In this document: piece after piece, positions 7,426-16,038 of the stretch
Layout: each line of letters opens with the position of its first letter
Position numbering within the stretch: position 1 is the stretch's first letter
DNA from: Ruminococcaceae bacterium UBA7127
GTDB taxonomy: Bacteria; Bacillota; Clostridia; Oscillospirales; Acutalibacteraceae
DNA length: 30,828 nt
Assembly (NCBI GenBank): GCA_002493005.1
Contig: DKXL01000007.1
Location: 1 to 30,828 of the forward strand
Direction: 5' to 3'
The notes under the pieces: generated by a model
Told to the model about the DNA's origin: nothing
What the model saw: the letters and a program-made list of their open reading frames with translations, nothing else
The model's database searches: none
Translations under genes and position numbers: made by a program

Positions 7426-10400
7426 ATGCCACTCAAAAAGAATATAAAAAGAGTTATGGTAATCGGCTCAGGTCCTATTGTTATCGGACAGGCTGCCGAG
7501 TTTGACTACGCAGGCACTCAGGCTTGCCGTGCGCTTAAGGAAGAGGGTCTTGAGGTTATTTTGGTTAACTCAAACCCTGCTACAATTATGACTGATAACG
7601 CAATGGCTGATAAAATATATATTGAGCCGCTGACACTTGAAACAGTTAAGAGAATTATTAAAAAGGAACGTCCCGACAGCCTTTTGTCAACACTTGGCGG
7701 TCAGACAGGACTTACACTTTCAATGCAGCTCGCAAAGGAAGGATTCCTTGAAAAATACGGTGTTCAGCTTCTCGGTGCAAATCCAGAAACTATCGACAAA
7801 GCTGAGGACAGGCAGTTGTTTAAGGATACAATGATGGAGATAAATCAGCCGGTTATTCCGTCACTTGTTGTAAACGATGTTGAGTCAGCCGTTGATTTTG
7901 CAAATCAGATTGGTTATCCTGTAATTATCCGTCCTGCGTTTACGCTTGGCGGCACAGGCGGCGGCATTGTTGACAATGAGGAAGAACTCCGTGAAATCAC
8001 CTCAAACGGTCTTGAGCTTTCTCCAATCACTCAGGTGCTTGTTGAAAAATGTATTTCGGGCTGGAAAGAGGTTGAGTTTGAGGTTATGCGTGACAGTGAC
8101 GGCAATGTTATTACCGTCTGCTCAATGGAAAACTTTGACCCTGTAGGCGTTCATACAGGCGACTCAATAGTTATTGCGCCGACTGTCACACTTGCCGACA
8201 AAGAATATCAGATGCTTAGAAGTGCTGCACTTGATATTATTTCCGCACTTAAAGTTGAGGGTGGATGTAACTGTCAGTTTGCACTCAATCCCGAAACCTT
8301 TGAATACGCTGTAATCGAGGTTAACCCACGTGTATCACGTTCATCAGCGCTTGCATCAAAGGCAACAGGTTATCCTATTGCAAAGGTTGCCGCTAAAATC
8401 GCAATAGGCTATACATTAAATGAAATCAAAAATGCCGTAACAGGCACTACATATGCATGCTTTGAGCCTGCGCTTGACTATGTTGTTGTAAAATTCCCTA
8501 AATGGCCGTTTGACAAGTTTGTTTATGCAAAACGATCACTCGGTACTCAGATGAAAGCAACGGGCGAGGTTATGGCTATTGCTCCAACCTTTGAGCAGGC
8601 TATTATGAAAGCTGTACGAGGCGCTGAAATTTCTCACAACACGCTGGATGACAAGGAATTTGCCAATATGTCAAAGGCTTCTGTATATGACAGACTCAGT
8701 GTGTGCGACGACAGAAGAATTTTCTGCGTATATGAGGCGCTAAAGAAAGGCATTACTGTTGATGAGGTTCACGAGGTGACAATGATTGACGAGTGGTTTC
8801 TCGAAAAGCTGAAAAATATTATTGCAGTTGAGGATGAGCTCAAAAACAATGCTCTTTCTGATGAATTGTATGAACGTGCCAAGAATATTGGATTTTTGGA
8901 CAAGACTATTGAAGAAATTACAGGCGAGAAGATTAAAAATCCGCTTGTTCCCGTATATAAAATGGTTGATACCTGTGCGGCTGAGTTTGAGGCTGAAACA
9001 CCTTATTTCTACTCAACCTTTGACAAAGAAAACGAGGCTGCTGAGTTTTTAAAGAAGTTACCTGAGGACAAAAAGACCGTTATTGTATTTGGTTCAGGTC
9101 CTATCAGAATCGGTCAGGGTATCGAATTTGACTATGCTTCGGTTCACTGTGTATGGGCGCTCAAAAAAGCAGGTTACGACGTTGTTATTGTAAACAACAA
9201 CCCCGAAACAGTATCAACTGACTTTGATACTGCCGACAGACTGTATTTTGAGCCGCTCACAACGGAGGATGTTATGGGCATTATCAAAACGGAAAACCCG
9301 TTTGGTGTAGTAGTTGCTTTTGGCGGACAGACTGCTATTAAGCTTACAAAGTTCTTGAGCGACAACGGAGTGAATATACTCGGTACCTCCTATGACGCTA
9401 TTGATATGGCTGAGGACAGGGAGCGCTTTGACGAGCTTCTCGAAAAGTATCAAATTAAACGTCCTCGTGGTGTTACTGTTATGTCTACAGAGGAAGCTCT
9501 TGAGGTTGCCAAAACAGTCGGTTATCCCGTACTGCTTCGCCCTTCATATGTTCTTGGCGGTCAGAATATGATTATCGCCTTTAACGAGGATGACGTTAAG
9601 GAATATATGGCTATTATTCTTGCACAGAATATTGAGAATCCAATCCTTATTGATAAATATTTGCAGGGAACAGAGATTGAGGTTGACGCAATCTGTGACG
9701 GTGAGGATATTCTTATTCCCGGTATTATGGAGCACGTTGAGCGTGCAGGTGTTCACTCGGGAGACTCCATTGCAGTTTATCCAGCTTGGAATTTATCTGA
9801 CGAGATGACGCAGATTATCATTAACAGCTCAAAAAACCTTGCTATCGAGCTTAAAACAAAGGGCTTGGTAAACATTCAGTACCTGATATATAAGGACGAG
9901 CTTTATGTAATTGAGGTTAACCCGCGTTCATCAAGAACAATTCCGTATATCAGCAAAGTTACGGGCGTTCCTATGGTTGACCTTGCAACAAGAGCTATGT
10001 TGGGCGAAAAGCTCAAGGATATGGGCTATGGCACCGGCCTTTACAGAAAAAGCCCTTATATTGCAGTTAAGGTTCCTGTATTCAGCTTTGAAAAGCTTAT
10101 CAATGTTGATAATCATCTGGGCCCTGAAATGAAGTCAACCGGTGAGGTGCTCGGTATTGCAGGCACACTTGAGGAGGCTCTTTACAAGGGTCTTATTGCG
10201 GCAGGCTACAAAATGAAGAAAAACGGCGGTGTGTTTATCACAGTCCGCAATTCAGATAAAGCAGAAATCGGCGAGATTGCCAAGAAGTATTACGACCTTG
10301 GATTTAAGATTTACGCTACTTACGGCACTGCTCAGGTGCTCACAAAGTATGGCATTGATGCAGTAAGCGTCAAGAAGATTCACGAGTCTAAGGAAAACAA

Positions 10401-11478
10401 CACATTGTCACTTATTGAGTCAGGTAAGATACAGTATGTTATTTCTACTTCTGCAAAGGGCAGAATTCCGTCAAGAGATTCTGTTAAAATCCGCAGAAAA
10501 ACCGTAGAAAGAAACATCCCTTGCCTTACATCGCTTGATACAGCTAACGCTCTTGCTGATTGCCTTAAGAGCCACTACTCACAGCACAGCACAGAGCTTG
10601 TAGATATTAACAATATGAGGGAGGACAAACTTATGCTTAAATTCACAAAGATGCAGGGCATAGGTAACGACTACATTTATTGCAGTACATTTGATCAGGA
10701 AATCAACAATCCTGAGGCACTGGCTGTAAGACTCTCCGACAGACACTTTGGTATTGGCGGCGACGGCATTATTCTTATTTGTCCGTCCAAAGTTGCCGAT
10801 GCAAAGATGAAGATGTATAACCTTGACGGTTCAGAAGGTAAAATGTGCGGCAACGGTATTCGTTGTGTGGGCAAGTTCCTTTATGACCATGGTATGATAG
10901 ATTACAACGAAAAAGATGAAATTACCGTTGAAACTCTCAGCGGTATTAAGAAGCTAAAGGCTTATACAACAAATGGTGAGGTTACACGACTCAGAGTTGA
11001 TATGGGCAAGGCTATTCTCGAGCCAAAGGAAATTCCTGTTGCAATGAACGGCAGTAAGATTGTAAATGAGTCTGTAGTTATCGGCGGCAAGGATTATAAC
11101 ATTACCTGTGTGTCAATGGGTAATCCGCATTGCGTTGTATTTATGAATGATATTGACAATCTTGACATTGAAAAGATTGGACCTGAGTTTGAGTTTGACA
11201 AGCTGTTCCCTGAGAGAGTTAACACAGAGTTTGTTACAGTTCTTGATGACAACACTATCAAGATGAGAGTTTGGGAGCGCGGTTCAGGTGAAACATGGGC
11301 TTGCGGTACAGGTGCATGTGCTGTTGCAGTTGCTGCGTGTGAAAACGGCTTCTGCAAAAAGGGCGAAGACATTAAGGTTAAACTCAAGGGCGGTGACCTA
11401 ATCATTAATTATACGGATGAAACAGTTTATATGACAGGTAACGCAGAAAAAGTATTTGAAGGCGAAGTTGAGGTGTAA
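7426..11478 (+). CDS. carB: carbamoyl-phosphate synthase large subunit fused in frame to diaminopimelate epimerase (CarB-DapF)
   Basis: A single frame of 1350 codons encodes two complete enzymes. Residues 1-1069 are a full-length CarB: two ATP-grasp halves, each starting with a GQ-EFDYA nucleotide-binding motif (VIGQAAEFDYAG and RIGQGIEFDYAS), and a C-terminal MGS-like allosteric domain beginning near GVFITVRNSDKAEIG. It makes carbamoyl phosphate from bicarbonate, ATP and CarA-derived ammonia. Residues 1070-1350 are a full-length DapF. No stop codon lies between them and there is essentially no linker. A ribosome site (GGGAGG, 10619-10624) and ATG at 10633 at the junction mean DapF could also be made separately. 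The open frame is directly seen; whether a fused polypeptide exists, or a stop codon was lost by recent mutation or sequencing error, cannot be decided here. Confidence 0.93.
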   Translation: MPLKKNIKRVMVIGSGPIVIGQAAEFDYAGTQACRALKEEGLEVILVNSNPATIMTDNAMADKIYIEPLTLETVKRIIKKERPDSLLSTLGGQTGLTLSMQLAKEGFLEKYGVQLLGANPETIDKAEDRQLFKDTMMEINQPVIPSLVVNDVESAVDFANQIGYPVIIRPAFTLGGTGGGIVDNEEELREITSNGLELSPITQVLVEKCISGWKEVEFEVMRDSDGNVITVCSMENFDPVGVHTGDSIVIAPTVTLADKEYQMLRSAALDIISALKVEGGCNCQFALNPETFEYAVIEVNPRVSRSSALASKATGYPIAKVAAKIAIGYTLNEIKNAVTGTTYACFEPALDYVVVKFPKWPFDKFVYAKRSLGTQMKATGEVMAIAPTFEQAIMKAVRGAEISHNTLDDKEFANMSKASVYDRLSVCDDRRIFCVYEALKKGITVDEVHEVTMIDEWFLEKLKNIIAVEDELKNNALSDELYERAKNIGFLDKTIEEITGEKIKNPLVPVYKMVDTCAAEFEAETPYFYSTFDKENEAAEFLKKLPEDKKTVIVFGSGPIRIGQGIEFDYASVHCVWALKKAGYDVVIVNNNPETVSTDFDTADRLYFEPLTTEDVMGIIKTENPFGVVVAFGGQTAIKLTKFLSDNGVNILGTSYDAIDMAEDRERFDELLEKYQIKRPRGVTVMSTEEALEVAKTVGYPVLLRPSYVLGGQNMIIAFNEDDVKEYMAIILAQNIENPILIDKYLQGTEIEVDAICDGEDILIPGIMEHVERAGVHSGDSIAVYPAWNLSDEMTQIIINSSKNLAIELKTKGLVNIQYLIYKDELYVIEVNPRSSRTIPYISKVTGVPMVDLATRAMLGEKLKDMGYGTGLYRKSPYIAVKVPVFSFEKLINVDNHLGPEMKSTGEVLGIAGTLEEALYKGLIAAGYKMKKNGGVFITVRNSDKAEIGEIAKKYYDLGFKIYATYGTAQVLTKYGIDAVSVKKIHESKENNTLSLIESGKIQYVISTSAKGRIPSRDSVKIRRKTVERNIPCLTSLDTANALADCLKSHYSQHSTELVDINNMREDKLMLKFTKMQGIGNDYIYCSTFDQEINNPEALAVRLSDRHFGIGGDGIILICPSKVADAKMKMYNLDGSEGKMCGNGIRCVGKFLYDHGMIDYNEKDEITVETLSGIKKLKAYTTNGEVTRLRVDMGKAILEPKEIPVAMNGSKIVNESVVIGGKDYNITCVSMGNPHCVVFMNDIDNLDIEKIGPEFEFDKLFPERVNTEFVTVLDDNTIKMRVWERGSGETWACGTGACAVAVAACENGFCKKGEDIKVKLKGGDLIINYTDETVYMTGNAEKVFEGEVEV
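10633..11478 (+). CDS. dapF: diaminopimelate epimerase (3' part of the carB-dapF frame, likely internal start)
   Basis: DapF interconverts LL- and meso-diaminopimelate, giving mDAP for peptidoglycan and the precursor of lysine. From the internal ATG at 10633 it is 281 aa, a normal family length. It starts with the typical LKFTKMQGIGNDYIY and carries both catalytic cysteines, C72 in MCGNGIRCVGKF and C224 in ACGTGACAVA. GGGAGG lies about 8 nt upstream of the ATG, inside the last CarB codons, as expected for a translationally coupled gene. An in-frame ATG at 10615 is a less likely start. It belongs with dapL two genes downstream. It is listed separately because the protein may be produced alone, as part of the fusion, or both. 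Confidence 0.85.
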   Translation: MLKFTKMQGIGNDYIYCSTFDQEINNPEALAVRLSDRHFGIGGDGIILICPSKVADAKMKMYNLDGSEGKMCGNGIRCVGKFLYDHGMIDYNEKDEITVETLSGIKKLKAYTTNGEVTRLRVDMGKAILEPKEIPVAMNGSKIVNESVVIGGKDYNITCVSMGNPHCVVFMNDIDNLDIEKIGPEFEFDKLFPERVNTEFVTVLDDNTIKMRVWERGSGETWACGTGACAVAVAACENGFCKKGEDIKVKLKGGDLIINYTDETVYMTGNAEKVFEGEVEV

Positions 11479-11481
11479 GAC

Positions 11482-13095
11482 GTGGGTGTTGAAAAGAGCA
11501 AAAAATATATATTTGTAACCGGCGGCGTTGTATCAGGTCTTGGAAAGGGTATTACTGCTGCTTCTTTGGGCAGGCTTTTAAAGGCAAGAGGTCTTAAAAT
11601 TGTTGCACAAAAGCTTGATCCATACATAAATGTTGACCCGGGCACAATGAGTCCGTATCAGCACGGTGAGGTTTATGTTACTGAGGACGGTGCAGAAACT
11701 GACCTCGACCTCGGTCACTATGAGCGTTTTATTGATGAGGATTTGAATAAATATTCTAACCTCACAACAGGTAAGGTTTACTCAAATGTTCTTGAAAAGG
11801 AACGTCGCGGCGATTATCTTGGAAAAACAGTTCAGGTAATTCCTCATATTACTAACGAAATCAAGTCTTTTATTTATAACGTAGGTGAAAAGACAAACGC
11901 TGATGTTGTTATTACCGAAATCGGCGGTACAGTAGGTGACATTGAGAGTCAGCCGTTTTTGGAGGCTATTCGTCAGGTTTCTCTTGAGGTTGGCAGAGAA
12001 AACAGCATTTTTATTCACGTTACGCTTGTTCCTTATATCAAGGGCAGTGAGGAACACAAGTCAAAGCCAACTCAGCATTCTGTTAAAGAGTTGCGTTCAC
12101 TTGGCATCAACCCCGATATTATTGTGTTGAGATGTGATGAGCCGCTTGAGGAGAGTATATTCAACAAAATTGCACTTTTCTGCAATGTTAAGCCTGACTG
12201 TGTAATTGAAAACATAACACTTCCTACTCTTTATCAGGCACCTCTTATGCTTGACAAGAGCAACTTCTCAAATGTTGTTTGCCGTGAGCTTAACATTGCA
12301 ACCGACAAAGCGCCCGATCTTACAGAATGGGAAGAAATGCTTGACAGAATTAACAACCGCACCAAAAAGTGTACAATAGCACTTTGCGGAAAGTATGTTG
12401 CTTTGCATGATGCCTATCTTTCCGTTGCAGAGGCTTTGCGTCACGCAGGCTACGAAAATTCTGCTGATGTTGAAATAAAGTGGGTTGACTGTGAGCTTAT
12501 TACAAAATATAAGGTTGACGAGCTTTTGGGTGATGTTGACGGTATTTTGGTGCCCGGCGGCTTTGGTGACAGAGGTGTTGAGGGTAAAGTTATGGCTGCT
12601 CAGTATGCTCGTGAAAACAACATACCATACCTCGGTATTTGCCTTGGTATGCAGACGGCTGTAATTGAGTATGCCAAAAATGTGTTGGGTTATGAAGATG
12701 CTAACAGCGGTGAATTTGCACCGAACGGAAAGCACAATGTTATTGACATTATGCCCGAACAGCTTGGTATTGAGAATATGGGCGGAACAATGCGCCTGGG
12801 AGCTTATCCTTGTGTTATTAAAGCAGGTTCAATGATGGAGCATGCGTATGGACAAAAGGAGATTGCCGAGCGTCACCGCCATCGTTATGAATTTAATAAT
12901 GAGTATAGAGAAGAACTTGAGAATGCAGGAATGAAGATTACAGGTACTTCTCCAAACGGACTTCTTGTTGAGGCTGTCGAAATTCCGGAAAACCGCTTTT
13001 ATGTCGGTGTTCAGTATCACCCTGAGTTTAAGTCACGTCCTAACCGTGCTCATCCTCTGTTCAGGGAATTTATTAAGGCGTCGCTTGAAAAATAA
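11482..13095 (+). CDS. pyrG: CTP synthase
   Basis: PyrG aminates UTP to CTP using glutamine and ATP, the last step of pyrimidine nucleotide synthesis. At 537 aa it has the usual length. The amidoligase domain begins with KYIFVTGGVVSGLGKGITAA and contains DPYINVDPGTMSP and GEVYVTEDGAETDLDLGHYERF. The C-terminal glutamine amidotransferase domain has the nucleophile C387 in LGICLGMQTAV and the His-Glu pair in VQYHPEFKSRP. The start is a GTG 4 nt after the dapF stop, with its ribosome site (GAGGTG) inside the dapF end, so translation is probably coupled. Confidence 0.98.
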   Translation: MGVEKSKKYIFVTGGVVSGLGKGITAASLGRLLKARGLKIVAQKLDPYINVDPGTMSPYQHGEVYVTEDGAETDLDLGHYERFIDEDLNKYSNLTTGKVYSNVLEKERRGDYLGKTVQVIPHITNEIKSFIYNVGEKTNADVVITEIGGTVGDIESQPFLEAIRQVSLEVGRENSIFIHVTLVPYIKGSEEHKSKPTQHSVKELRSLGINPDIIVLRCDEPLEESIFNKIALFCNVKPDCVIENITLPTLYQAPLMLDKSNFSNVVCRELNIATDKAPDLTEWEEMLDRINNRTKKCTIALCGKYVALHDAYLSVAEALRHAGYENSADVEIKWVDCELITKYKVDELLGDVDGILVPGGFGDRGVEGKVMAAQYARENNIPYLGICLGMQTAVIEYAKNVLGYEDANSGEFAPNGKHNVIDIMPEQLGIENMGGTMRLGAYPCVIKAGSMMEHAYGQKEIAERHRHRYEFNNEYREELENAGMKITGTSPNGLLVEAVEIPENRFYVGVQYHPEFKSRPNRAHPLFREFIKASLEK

Positions 13096-13140
13096 TATTT
13101 TATCTTATGTCGATGACTATTTGCGAAGGAATGACTTATA

Positions 13141-14325
13141 ATGAAAATTAATAAAAATTTTGACAATCTTGTACCAAATTATCTTTTTGCTGATGTTGCA
13201 AAAAAGACAAACGAATATATTGCTGAACATCCCGACAAAAAGGTTATAAAACTTGGCATAGGTGACGTAACTCTTCCGCTGGCTCCTGTTGTAGTCGAGG
13301 CTATGAAAAAGGGAGCGGACGACCTTGCCCAAAAAGAAACCTTTAAAGGTTATCCTGATTATGAGGGATATGCATTTTTAAGAGAAGCAATTTCGGGTTA
13401 CTATGATAGTTTTGGTGTTAAGATTGCTGCTGATGAAATTTTCATTTCCGACGGTGCAAAGTCTGACTGCGGCAATATTGGTGATATTTTCTCTCAGGAT
13501 AATGTTGTATTGGTAACTGACCCTGTATATCCTGTTTATGTTGACTCAAACATTATGGCAGGCAGAAAAATTATTTATGCGGCATCAAACGAGTTAAACG
13601 GATTTGCGGCTCTCCCTGATGACAGTGTAAAGGCTGACATTATCTATCTTTGCTCGCCTAATAACCCGACAGGTTCGGCGTATACAGCCGAACAGCTGAA
13701 AATGTGGGTTGACTATGCACTCAAAAATGATGCAATCATTCTTTATGACTGCGCTTATGAGGCATTCATTACCGAGGATTTACCTCGTTCAATCTTTGCA
13801 ATCGAAGGTGCGCGCATCTGTGCAATCGAGATGTGCTCGCTTTCAAAAACTGCCGGCTTTACCGGTACTCGCTGCGGCTATACGGTAATTCCAAAGGAGC
13901 TTGAGCGTGACGGTCACAACATATATGCCACATGGTATCGTCGTCAGGCAACAAAGTTTAACGGTGTATCATGGCCTGTTCAGTGCGCTGCTGCTGCTGT
14001 ATTCAGTGAAGAAGGTCAAAAGCAGATAAAAGAGAATATCTCTTATTATCAGGAGAACGCAAGAATTATTGCTTCTGCTCTTGATGAGCTTGGCATTTAT
14101 TACACAGGCGGCAAAAACTCACCTTACATTTGGCTCAAGTGTCCGAACAATATGGGAAGCTGGGAATTTTTTGATTTGCTTCTCAATGAGGCAAATGTAG
14201 TAGGAACACCCGGCGAAGGTTTTGGTGAGAACGGTGCAGGCTATTTCCGCCTTACCTCATTTGGCGACAGAGAGAATACAATCGAAGCTGTTGAGAGAAT
14301 CAAAAAGCTTCTTTCAAATCTTTGA
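13141..14325 (+). CDS. dapL: LL-diaminopimelate aminotransferase
   Basis: DapL converts tetrahydrodipicolinate directly to LL-diaminopimelate with glutamate as amino donor, bypassing the acylated Dap intermediates. It is a PLP-dependent fold-type I aminotransferase of 394 aa. The N-terminus (FDNLVPNYLFADVAKKT) and KLGIGDVTLPL are typical of DapL, SPNNPTG is a cofactor-site motif, and K236 in SLSKTAGFTGTR should bind PLP. Its product is the substrate of DapF encoded upstream, so two consecutive steps of mDAP synthesis sit in one transcription unit with carAB and pyrG. It is 45 nt from pyrG and ends at a terminator. Confidence 0.96.
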   Translation: MKINKNFDNLVPNYLFADVAKKTNEYIAEHPDKKVIKLGIGDVTLPLAPVVVEAMKKGADDLAQKETFKGYPDYEGYAFLREAISGYYDSFGVKIAADEIFISDGAKSDCGNIGDIFSQDNVVLVTDPVYPVYVDSNIMAGRKIIYAASNELNGFAALPDDSVKADIIYLCSPNNPTGSAYTAEQLKMWVDYALKNDAIILYDCAYEAFITEDLPRSIFAIEGARICAIEMCSLSKTAGFTGTRCGYTVIPKELERDGHNIYATWYRRQATKFNGVSWPVQCAAAAVFSEEGQKQIKENISYYQENARIIASALDELGIYYTGGKNSPYIWLKCPNNMGSWEFFDLLLNEANVVGTPGEGFGENGAGYFRLTSFGDRENTIEAVERIKKLLSNL

Positions 14326-14350
14326 TATATTTAAATTTATTTACAGTTTT

Positions 14351-14381
14351 AAAGGGCAGTTCGTAATGAATTGCCCTTTTT
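14351..14381 (+). terminator. terminator of the carAB-dapF-pyrG-dapL operon
   Basis: AAAGGGCAGTTC (14351-14362) pairs with GAATTGCCCTTT (14368-14379), with one G-T pair, and a run of five T follows. The minus-strand tail is less T-rich, so it mainly ends rightward transcripts. Confidence 0.85.
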
Positions 14382-14472
14382 GCATAACAGATTGTGCATA
14401 AATATATGGAAGCCTCTGTGTGTTGAAGCTTCCTTTAAAATATTATTTATACTGAATTGGTAATGGATTTAC

Positions 14473-15849
14473 TCAGAACTTAATTTTCTCTGCTATGTAA
14501 TCGTTAAGATTGTCAATTGCAACTCTTTGTTGAGCCATTGTGTCACGGTCACGAACAGTAACACAACCATCTTCAATAGAATCAAAGTCATAGGTTATGC
14601 AGAAAGGAGTACCGATTTCATCCTGGCGTCTGTAGCGCTTGCCTATTGAGCCTGCGTCATCATAGTCAACCATAAAGTCCTTTGCTAGCTGCTCATAAAC
14701 CTTTTCAGCCTGTTCGCCCAGCTTCTTTGAAAGCGGAAGAACGCAAGCCTTGAACGGAGCAAGTGTCGGGTGCAGTCTTAATACAACTCGTGTATCCTTT
14801 TCGTCAACAGCTTCTTCGTCATAAGCCTCAACCATAAGTGCCAAGAATAAACGCTCAACGCCAAGAGACGGCTCAATAACATATGGAATATATTTTTCAT
14901 TAGTAGTCGGGTCAAAATATTCAAGTGCCTTGCCGCTTGTGTTGCTGTGCTGAGTCAAGTCATAGTCAGTTCTGTCTGCAACACCCCACAATTCGCCCCA
15001 GCCGAACGGGAAGAGATACTCAAAGTCAGTGGTAGCCTTTGAATAGAAGCAAAGCTCTTCCTGAGCGTGGTCACGGAGTCTGAGATTTTCTTCTTTAATA
15101 TTGAGTGAATAGAGCCAGTCACGGCAGAAACCTCTCCAGTATTCAAACCATTCAAGGTCAGTGCCGGGCTTGCAGAAGAATTCAAGCTCCATCTGTTCAA
15201 ATTCACGCACACGGAAGATAAAGTTGCCCGGAGTGATTTCGTTTCTGAATGATTTGCCTATCTGAGCAACACCGAAAGGAACTTTTTTACGGCTTGTTCT
15301 CTGAATGTTAGCGAAGTTTACAAAAATACCCTGAGCAGTTTCGGGACGAAGATAAATTTCATTTTTGCTGTCCTCTGTAACGCCCTGGAATGTCTTGAAC
15401 ATAAGGTTAAACTGACGAATGTCGGTAAAGTTGTGCTTGCCGCAGTCAGGACAGGGAATTTCCTTTTCCTTAATATAATTCATCATTTCTTCGTTTGACC
15501 AGCCTGCAACATTTGTACCGTCAAAATCCTCTATAAGATTGTCTGCACGATGACGGGTTTTGCACTCCTTGCAGTCCATAAGAGGATCGGAAAATCCGCC
15601 GAGATGACCTGATGCAACCCATGTCTGCGGATTCATAAGAATTGCTGAATCAAGACCAACGTTATACTTGTTTTCCTGCACGAATTTTTTGAGCCAAGCG
15701 TTCTTGATATTGTTTTTGAGCGTCATACCAAGAGGACCGTAATCCCATGTGTTTGCAAGACCTCCGTAAATCTCGGAGCCGGGGTATACAAAGCCTCTGT
15801 TTTTGCACAGAGCCACTATTTTGTCCATGGTTTTTTTGCTGTTTTCCAT
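14473..15849 (-). CDS. glyQS: glycyl-tRNA synthetase, dimeric type
   Basis: This class II synthetase charges tRNA-Gly. The 458-aa single-chain form is the alpha2 type found in many Gram-positive bacteria, unlike the alpha2beta2 enzyme of most other bacteria. Visible motifs are RGFVYPGSEIYGGLANTWDYGP at the N-terminus (motif 1 region), FRNEITPGNFIFRVREFEQMELEFF (motif 2), EPSLGVERLFLALM (motif 3) and an anticodon-binding domain from about residue 350. Two Cys pairs (CKECKTRHRADN and CPDCGKHNF) suggest a zinc site. The ATG at 15849 behind TGAGGT replaces an upstream in-frame codon at 15912 that lies in the promoter. The gene is monocistronic. Confidence 0.97.
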   Translation of the reverse strand: MENSKKTMDKIVALCKNRGFVYPGSEIYGGLANTWDYGPLGMTLKNNIKNAWLKKFVQENKYNVGLDSAILMNPQTWVASGHLGGFSDPLMDCKECKTRHRADNLIEDFDGTNVAGWSNEEMMNYIKEKEIPCPDCGKHNFTDIRQFNLMFKTFQGVTEDSKNEIYLRPETAQGIFVNFANIQRTSRKKVPFGVAQIGKSFRNEITPGNFIFRVREFEQMELEFFCKPGTDLEWFEYWRGFCRDWLYSLNIKEENLRLRDHAQEELCFYSKATTDFEYLFPFGWGELWGVADRTDYDLTQHSNTSGKALEYFDPTTNEKYIPYVIEPSLGVERLFLALMVEAYDEEAVDEKDTRVVLRLHPTLAPFKACVLPLSKKLGEQAEKVYEQLAKDFMVDYDDAGSIGKRYRRQDEIGTPFCITYDFDSIEDGCVTVRDRDTMAQQRVAIDNLNDYIAEKIKF

Positions 15850-15883
15850 AACTAAAACCTCACTTATAATATATACATATAGA

Positions 15884-15912
15884 ATAATACAATCATTTTT
15901 GGTTAATGTCAA
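15884..15912 (-). promoter_or_regulatory. sigma-A promoter of glyQS
   Basis: On the minus strand, consensus TTGACA (15907-15912) and TATTAT (15884-15889) are 17 bp apart. The leader is only about 28 nt, too short for a T-box. Confidence 0.8.
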
Positions 15913-15966
15913 GTAAATTGAGAATTCTCAGAATGTAAAAAAAATAATAATTTTAACAAAAACCAC

Positions 15967-15995
15967 TTGTAAATGCAAAGAATTTAATATATAAT
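15967..15995 (+). promoter_or_regulatory. sigma-A promoter of the Sas20-like gene
   Basis: TTGTAA (15967-15972) and TATAAT (15990-15995) are 17 bp apart. The predicted start is near 16002, inside the adjacent palindrome. Confidence 0.75.
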
Positions 15996-16022
15996 GTAAT
16001 TACTCAAATTATGAGTAATTAC
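15996..16022. promoter_or_regulatory. perfect 11-bp palindrome at the Sas20-like promoter (candidate operator)
   Basis: GTAATTACTCA (15996-16006) and TGAGTAATTAC (16012-16022) are perfect inverted arms around AATTA. The element begins directly after the -10 box and ends one base before AAAGGAGG. Since the predicted start near 16002 falls inside the left arm, a DNA operator is more likely than a complete mRNA 5' hairpin, but both remain possible. Confidence 0.6.
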
Positions 16023-16038
16023 AAAGGAGGAATTAACG

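Noticed and set aside
15850..15883. T-box riboswitch before glyQS
   Set aside because: The predicted leader is only about 28 nt and lacks a specifier loop, T-box sequence and terminator.
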